46,928 nucleotides of DNA from positions 1-46,928 of the forward strand of contig NZ_PQIA01000065.1 of assembly GCF_003385235.1 (NCBI RefSeq), read 5' to 3'. The notes under the pieces were generated by a model. That model was not told the origin of the DNA and did no database searches. It worked only from the letters and a program-made list of their open reading frames with translations. Made by a program: the position numbers and the translations under genes. Below are positions 43,901 through 46,928 of this stretch, in pieces. The DNA comes from Amycolatopsis circi. Lineage in GTDB: Bacteria; Actinomycetota; Actinomycetes; Mycobacteriales; Pseudonocardiaceae. Numbering within the stretch: position 1 is the stretch's first letter; the number at the start of each line of letters is the position of its first letter.

Positions 43901-46663
43901 AATCCGGCCGTGCAGCAGGAATCCGTCGCCGTCGGCCAACGGAACCGCAGCGCCGAGCAGCGGGTGTCCAGCAGCTTCGAGCCCGGTCGCGGACAGGTCT
44001 CCCGCGCCGTCCGAGGCGGTCAGCCAGTAGCGTTCCCGCTGGAAGGCATAGGTCGGCAAGTCAACGAGTTTCGCCGAGCGAGGGGCCAAAACCGCTGCCC
44101 AATCCAGAGCGACCCCGTCGGCGTGCAACTCCCCGATCGCCTTGGCGATCGCGACGTCCTCGGGCACGTCTCGGCGCAGCGCGGCGACGGCCAGCGGAGC
44201 GTCCGGCAACAAGGCGGTCAGCGGCCCATCCGCGCCAAGTTCGAAGAACCGGGTGACGCCTTGGCTCTCCAAGGTGCGGATCGCATCGCCGAACCGGACA
44301 GTCCGGCGGATGTTGCGCACCCAGTAGTCCGCGTCGAAGGCTTCGATCGGCTCGCCGGTTACGGTGGAAACGACAGGCAACGCGGGTTCGGCGTACGTAA
44401 TCCGCGCCGCGATCGCGCGGAACGGCTCCAGAACCGGGTCCATCAGCCGCGAATGGCCGGCCACCGAGAGCGCCAGTCGCTTGGTGCGCCGCCCCGCAGC
44501 GGAGAACCGGGCGACGACGGCCAGCGCCGCCGCTTCCTCGCCGGCGACGACGACGGCTCGCGGACCGTTGACCGCCGCGACATCGACCGCTTCCCCGGCG
44601 AATTCCTCCGGCTCCGCTTCGATCGCCGCCATCACCCCGCGCGGCTGAGCCTGCATCAACGTTGCCCGCCCTACGACCAGCTCCGCCGCGTCCGCGAGCG
44701 ACAGCACTCCCGCACAGTGCGCGGCGGCCAGCTCGCCGCCGGAGTGTCCACAAAGGACGTCCGGAAGCAGCTGCCACGATTCGGCCAGCCGGAACAACGC
44801 GACCTCGATCGCGAACAACGCCGCCTGGCTGTAACGGAACTCGTCGAGCGCGCCGCCGATCGCCTCCCGCAGCGGACGGTCCAGGTGCCGGTCGAGTTCC
44901 GCGCAGGCAGCGGCATAAGCGGCGGCGAACACCGGGTACGCGGCGGCCAGCTCCTCGCCCATGCCCGTCCGGTGCGAACCGGCGCCGGAGAACAGGACCG
45001 CCAACGGCCCCTCACCGCGCGCCACCCTGGCGGACGGTCCGTCCAGCCCGGCCAGCAGTTCGTCCCGATCGCGTGCGACGACCACCGTCCGGTGCTCCAG
45101 ATGGGTGCGTCCGGTCGCGAGAGTCCAGGCGACGTCGGCCGGACGGAGATCCGGCTCCTCGCGCAGCCGCTCGGCCAGCCGTTCCGCCTGCGCCCGCAGT
45201 GCCTCGGGATCGTGCCCGCCGAGCCCGACCGGCACCGCCGCCCGCTCGTCCGCGGCGCTTTCCGCGGCTGGCGGCGCTTCCTCCACGACGACGTGCGCGT
45301 TCGTCCCGCTCAACCCGAAACTCGAGACCGCACCCCGCCTCGGCCGACTTCCGCGAGGCCACGGCACCGCCTCGGTCAGCAGCTCGACCTCACCGGCGGC
45401 CCACTCGATCCGGCTGCTGGGAGCGTCCACGTGCAAAGTCTTCGGCAGCAGCTCGTGCCGCAACGCGAGCCCGAGTTTCACCAGCCCAGCGACGCCGGAC
45501 GCCGCCTGCGTGTGCCCGAGATTGGACTTCAACGACCCGAGCCGCAGCGGGCCCGCGCCTCCGCGATCCGCGCCGTAGGTGGCCAGAAGTGCCTGCGCCT
45601 CAATGGGATCGCCGAGCGGTGTGGCCGTGCCGTGCGCCTCCACGACGTCGATCTGCGCGGCCGACAAGCGGGCCGACGCCAGCGCCTGCCGGATCACCCG
45701 GCGCTGCGCCGGACCGTTCGGGGCGGTGATGCCGTTCGACGCACCGTCAGAGTTGACCGCGCTGCCGCGAAGCACCGCCAGGATCGGCCTCCCGGACCGG
45801 CGCGCGTCCGAAAGCCGTTGCAGCACCAGCATCACACAGCCTTCAGACCACGCCGTTCCGTCGGCCGACTCGGCGAAGCTCCGGCACCGCGCGCCGCGCG
45901 ACAACGTGCCGTCCTTGCTGAACTCGACGAACGTACGCGGCGTGGACATCACCGTCGCCCCGCCCGCGAGCGCGAGTTCGCATTCCCCCGCGCGCAGCGC
46001 CTGCGCCGCGAGATGCACGGTGACCAGCGACGACGAACAGGCCGTGTCCACCGTGATCGCCGGTCCCTGCAGGCCGAACGTGTAAGCCACCCGGCCGGAC
46101 ACCATCCCGGACGCGGCGAAGCTGCCCGGATAGTCGTGGTACATCACGCCGGTGAACACGCCGGTCCGGCTGCCGCCGAGCGAACGCGGCGGAATTCCGG
46201 CCCGTTCCAAGGATTCCCAGCCGGTTTCCAGGAGCATCCGCAGCTGCGGGTCCATCAGCAGGGCGTCGCGCGGGCTGATCCCGAAAAGCCCGGCGTCGAA
46301 TTCTCCGGCCCCGGTCAGAAACCCGCCCTCGCGCACGGAAATCGACCCCGGCCGGACCCCTTCGGGATCGTAAAGCCGCTCGACGTCCCAGCCCCGGTCG
46401 TCCGGGAACCCGCCGATCGCGTCGCCGCCTTCGGAGAGGAGACTCCACAGTTGTTCCGGCGTCTCGATCCCGCCCGGCAGCCGGCATCCCGCGCCGACGA
46501 TCGCGACCGGTTCCGCTCCCGCGGCCGCGCCCTGCAGCCGCCGATTCTCGTCTTTGAGCCGATGATTCTCCTTCAGCGACGTACGCAATGCGGCGACCAG
46601 GTTGCGTTCGGACTCGCTCAACGGCCCCCCAGGGCTAGATGTGCGGCATGACCAGTCCGACAT
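40904..46663 (-). CDS. Type I modular PKS, terminal module KS-AT-DH-KR-ACP-TE
   Basis: 1919 aa from ATG 46663; the in-frame TTG at 46621 (with a G-run upstream) is an alternative, and a TTG form could start at 46699. Residues about 15-45 are an N-terminal docking coiled coil (ESERNLVAALRTSLKENHRL), so it accepts a chain from an upstream PKS. KS: Cys209, His344, His384. AT: Ser641 in GHSGG, specificity motif VAGH (734-737). DH: His932 (HSVGGSVLFP) and Asp1092. KR: GGTGQLG (1318-1324), LAD (1396-1398), Ser1437/1438, Tyr1451, Asn1455; B-type-like. No ER. ACP: Ser1587. TE: Ser1766 (GYSSG), Asp1793, His1882. It should extend, reduce, dehydrate and release the product. Confidence 0.95.
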   Translation of the reverse strand: MSDWSCRTSSPGGPLSESERNLVAALRTSLKENHRLKDENRRLQGAAAGAEPVAIVGAGCRLPGGIETPEQLWSLLSEGGDAIGGFPDDRGWDVERLYDPEGVRPGSISVREGGFLTGAGEFDAGLFGISPRDALLMDPQLRMLLETGWESLERAGIPPRSLGGSRTGVFTGVMYHDYPGSFAASGMVSGRVAYTFGLQGPAITVDTACSSSLVTVHLAAQALRAGECELALAGGATVMSTPRTFVEFSKDGTLSRGARCRSFAESADGTAWSEGCVMLVLQRLSDARRSGRPILAVLRGSAVNSDGASNGITAPNGPAQRRVIRQALASARLSAAQIDVVEAHGTATPLGDPIEAQALLATYGADRGGAGPLRLGSLKSNLGHTQAASGVAGLVKLGLALRHELLPKTLHVDAPSSRIEWAAGEVELLTEAVPWPRGSRPRRGAVSSFGLSGTNAHVVVEEAPPAAESAADERAAVPVGLGGHDPEALRAQAERLAERLREEPDLRPADVAWTLATGRTHLEHRTVVVARDRDELLAGLDGPSARVARGEGPLAVLFSGAGSHRTGMGEELAAAYPVFAAAYAAACAELDRHLDRPLREAIGGALDEFRYSQAALFAIEVALFRLAESWQLLPDVLCGHSGGELAAAHCAGVLSLADAAELVVGRATLMQAQPRGVMAAIEAEPEEFAGEAVDVAAVNGPRAVVVAGEEAAALAVVARFSAAGRRTKRLALSVAGHSRLMDPVLEPFRAIAARITYAEPALPVVSTVTGEPIEAFDADYWVRNIRRTVRFGDAIRTLESQGVTRFFELGADGPLTALLPDAPLAVAALRRDVPEDVAIAKAIGELHADGVALDWAAVLAPRSAKLVDLPTYAFQRERYWLTASDGAGDLSATGLEAAGHPLLGAAVPLADGDGFLLHGRISTAAQPWLAGHSVGGSVLFPGTGFLELALRAGEEAGDTRVRELTVHAPLVLDADGVRVQVRVGGADDAGVRPLSIYAQTGDAPWVRHADGALAPAGPAPAAGPSWPPVGAEQVDLDGMYELLAERGVEYGPLFQGLKTAWRRGDEVFAEVALPESAVLDAAAFGLHPALADAALHAIGLGPATGAETLLPYSWSEVDLWSPGSSELRVRVKPQGENMVSLSLSDYAGNPVATIGSLALRPVTGVRRAPRSGALLRPEWTERALAAAEAEDVQALVVSPGADAVAAQHEVHRILAALRTALADDRRIVVLTRHAAGLPGEPVDLAGAAVAGLVRSAQTEHPGRIVHLDTDAPPFDDLVATLNEPAVVVRGKRILAPRLVAVEAVESAEWGPGPVLITGGTGQLGRLVAEHLVRRHGVRELVLASRTGRGGDGLACELAALGARAEVAVCDLADRSAVAALLTAHPVTAIVHAAGVLADGMLTSLSADQVDAVFEAKAAAAWNLHELAGYVHRFILFSSAAGIFGAPGQANYAAANAFLDALVQHRHNLGLPAQSLAWGLWNSDERTGGLTEEAGLALFDAAIADPAPVLVPLRLDAWRGDDIPPLLRGHVRTPRRAGRSAAGRLQRTPPAERRERLEELVGAQVAAVLGHRGTLEPGRALPDLGFDSLTAVQVRNRLAELTGLTLGATLVFDHPTVAELAAFLDESFSDSPKEPSFPKQADPVVRLFAEAVAAGRVPEGVALLGAAANLRESFRGPRAAARPVRLAEGPRRPALLCVPSPAAMTGAVQYGRLSAPFRGDRRVSVLSLPGFTSDEPLPADLATLVAVLADQVREAADDEPFALLGYSSGGLLAEAVAAELARTGRAPAGLCLLDTYEIGGPGENAVHAMAGEVLTREDDGGFDRAQLTAMGRYLGLLAAAGPPDLRVPSVLLRSGSSFGDVAGAAWQTTWSRADRVETVPGDHFSIVAEDAESTASAVGAWLESVAEPIVETVTGLGSSS

Positions 46664-46860
46664 TACGCACCAACGGGATCGCTGCCACCCCCTAGACAAT
46701 GGGCCCCAGCAGCCGGATTCCGACCGCGGGCACCCGGCTGGTCAGCTCGAGGATCTCCGTTTCCTCGGCAGCGGCACCGGATTCTCGCCGTCGACCGCGC
46801 TCCCCCGTTACCTTCTTCGTAGCTCCTGATCAAGGAGTTCGTGGTCGCCAGGCCTGGCAT
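46663..46860 (-). CDS. Possible 65-aa leader gene overlapping the PKS start
   Basis: ATG 46860 has GGGGGAG six bases upstream, a very good ribosome binding site. The stop TAA overlaps the PKS ATG as TAATG, a classic coupling arrangement. The product is Arg/Gly-rich with no recognisable domain (GPLATTN-like start, LIRSYEEGNGG). It may be a translated leader controlling PKS expression or chance; codon bias support is weak. The whole 264-bp upstream region also has to hold the PKS promoter. Confidence 0.35.
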   Translation of the reverse strand: MPGLATTNSLIRSYEEGNGGARSTARIRCRCRGNGDPRADQPGARGRNPAAGAHCLGGGSDPVGA

Positions 46861-46928
46861 GACTTACTCCCCCAGTCGAACCCATGATCCGGGGGGTGGT
46901 GTCACCGGGTTTGGTGGCATCGAGGGAC

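Noticed and set aside
43376..46651. Long plus-strand open frame (1091 codons) opposite the PKS
   Set aside because: Antisense shadow; Arg/Gly/Gln-rich, no domains, while the minus strand holds all PKS motifs.
40904..46663. Enoylreductase domain between DH and KR of the PKS
   Set aside because: The interdomain region lacks the NADPH-binding motif of ER and is only the structural part of the KR.
1..46928. WXG100 (Esx) small substrates, EccC and mycosin genes, tRNAs, CRISPR arrays, insertion sequences
   Set aside because: Looked for because of the ESX genes and repeats; none has sequence support in this window.

Overview
The window is high-GC actinobacterial chromosomal DNA. Type VII (ESX) secretion genes, a PucR regulator, a modular type I polyketide synthase (PKS) with a CYP105-like P450, frequent GTG starts and 4-bp GTGA gene overlaps all fit a Pseudonocardiaceae genome. 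The intergenic GTCCGTGAGGG...CCCTCACGGAC hairpin family makes Amycolatopsis my best guess; that is inference from recall, not a search. No tRNA, rRNA, CRISPR array, transposase or insertion sequence was seen.

Layout. 1-9209 (+): the 3' part of a giant polymorphic-effector-like gene (papain-like toxin domain plus PI3/4-kinase-like C-terminus, three membrane-segment clusters), coupled by GTGA to a multidomain immunity-like gene (YrhB/Imm35-like, SseB-like, metal-site-dead ADP-ribosylglycohydrolase fold). 9314-13796 (-): lipoprotein, EccB, EccD and two unknown genes of an ESX locus. 13958-16183 (+): a membrane-anchored Ser/Thr pseudokinase lacking the HRD aspartate. 16194-22410 (-): Fn3 protein, MoxR ATPase, DUF58 and a transglutaminase-like membrane protein with Cys and His of its triad replaced. 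22563-23852 (+): EccE. EccC, MycP and WXG100 substrates are not in the window.

23875-24192: a cyanase gene cut off at the edge of a palindromic repeat. 24340-29685 (+): a tightly overlapping three-gene set ending in a TPR-CHAT caspase-like protease, a candidate conflict or immune system, followed by a 382-bp stretch holding degenerate repeats of the last codons of the CHAT gene. 30068-32441 (+): three small unknown or membrane genes.

32442-39603: a PucR-type regulator divergent from a four-gene set (NDP-forming acyl-CoA ligase, alkylsulfatase-like metallo-beta-lactamase (MBL) hydrolase, ACS-family MFS transporter, second MBL paralog that has lost one metal site). A perfect 14-bp palindrome sits over the regulator's start codon. 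This looks like an uptake and degradation pathway for an anionic or sulfate-ester substrate.

39690-46663 (-): a terminal PKS module (KS-AT-DH-KR-ACP-TE) coupled to a P450. It is the end of a polyketide cluster that continues beyond the right edge. Recurrent themes are degenerate paralogs of catalytic folds (kinase, transglutaminase, ADP-ribosylglycohydrolase, MBL) beside intact partners, and mobile-looking hairpins at gene ends.
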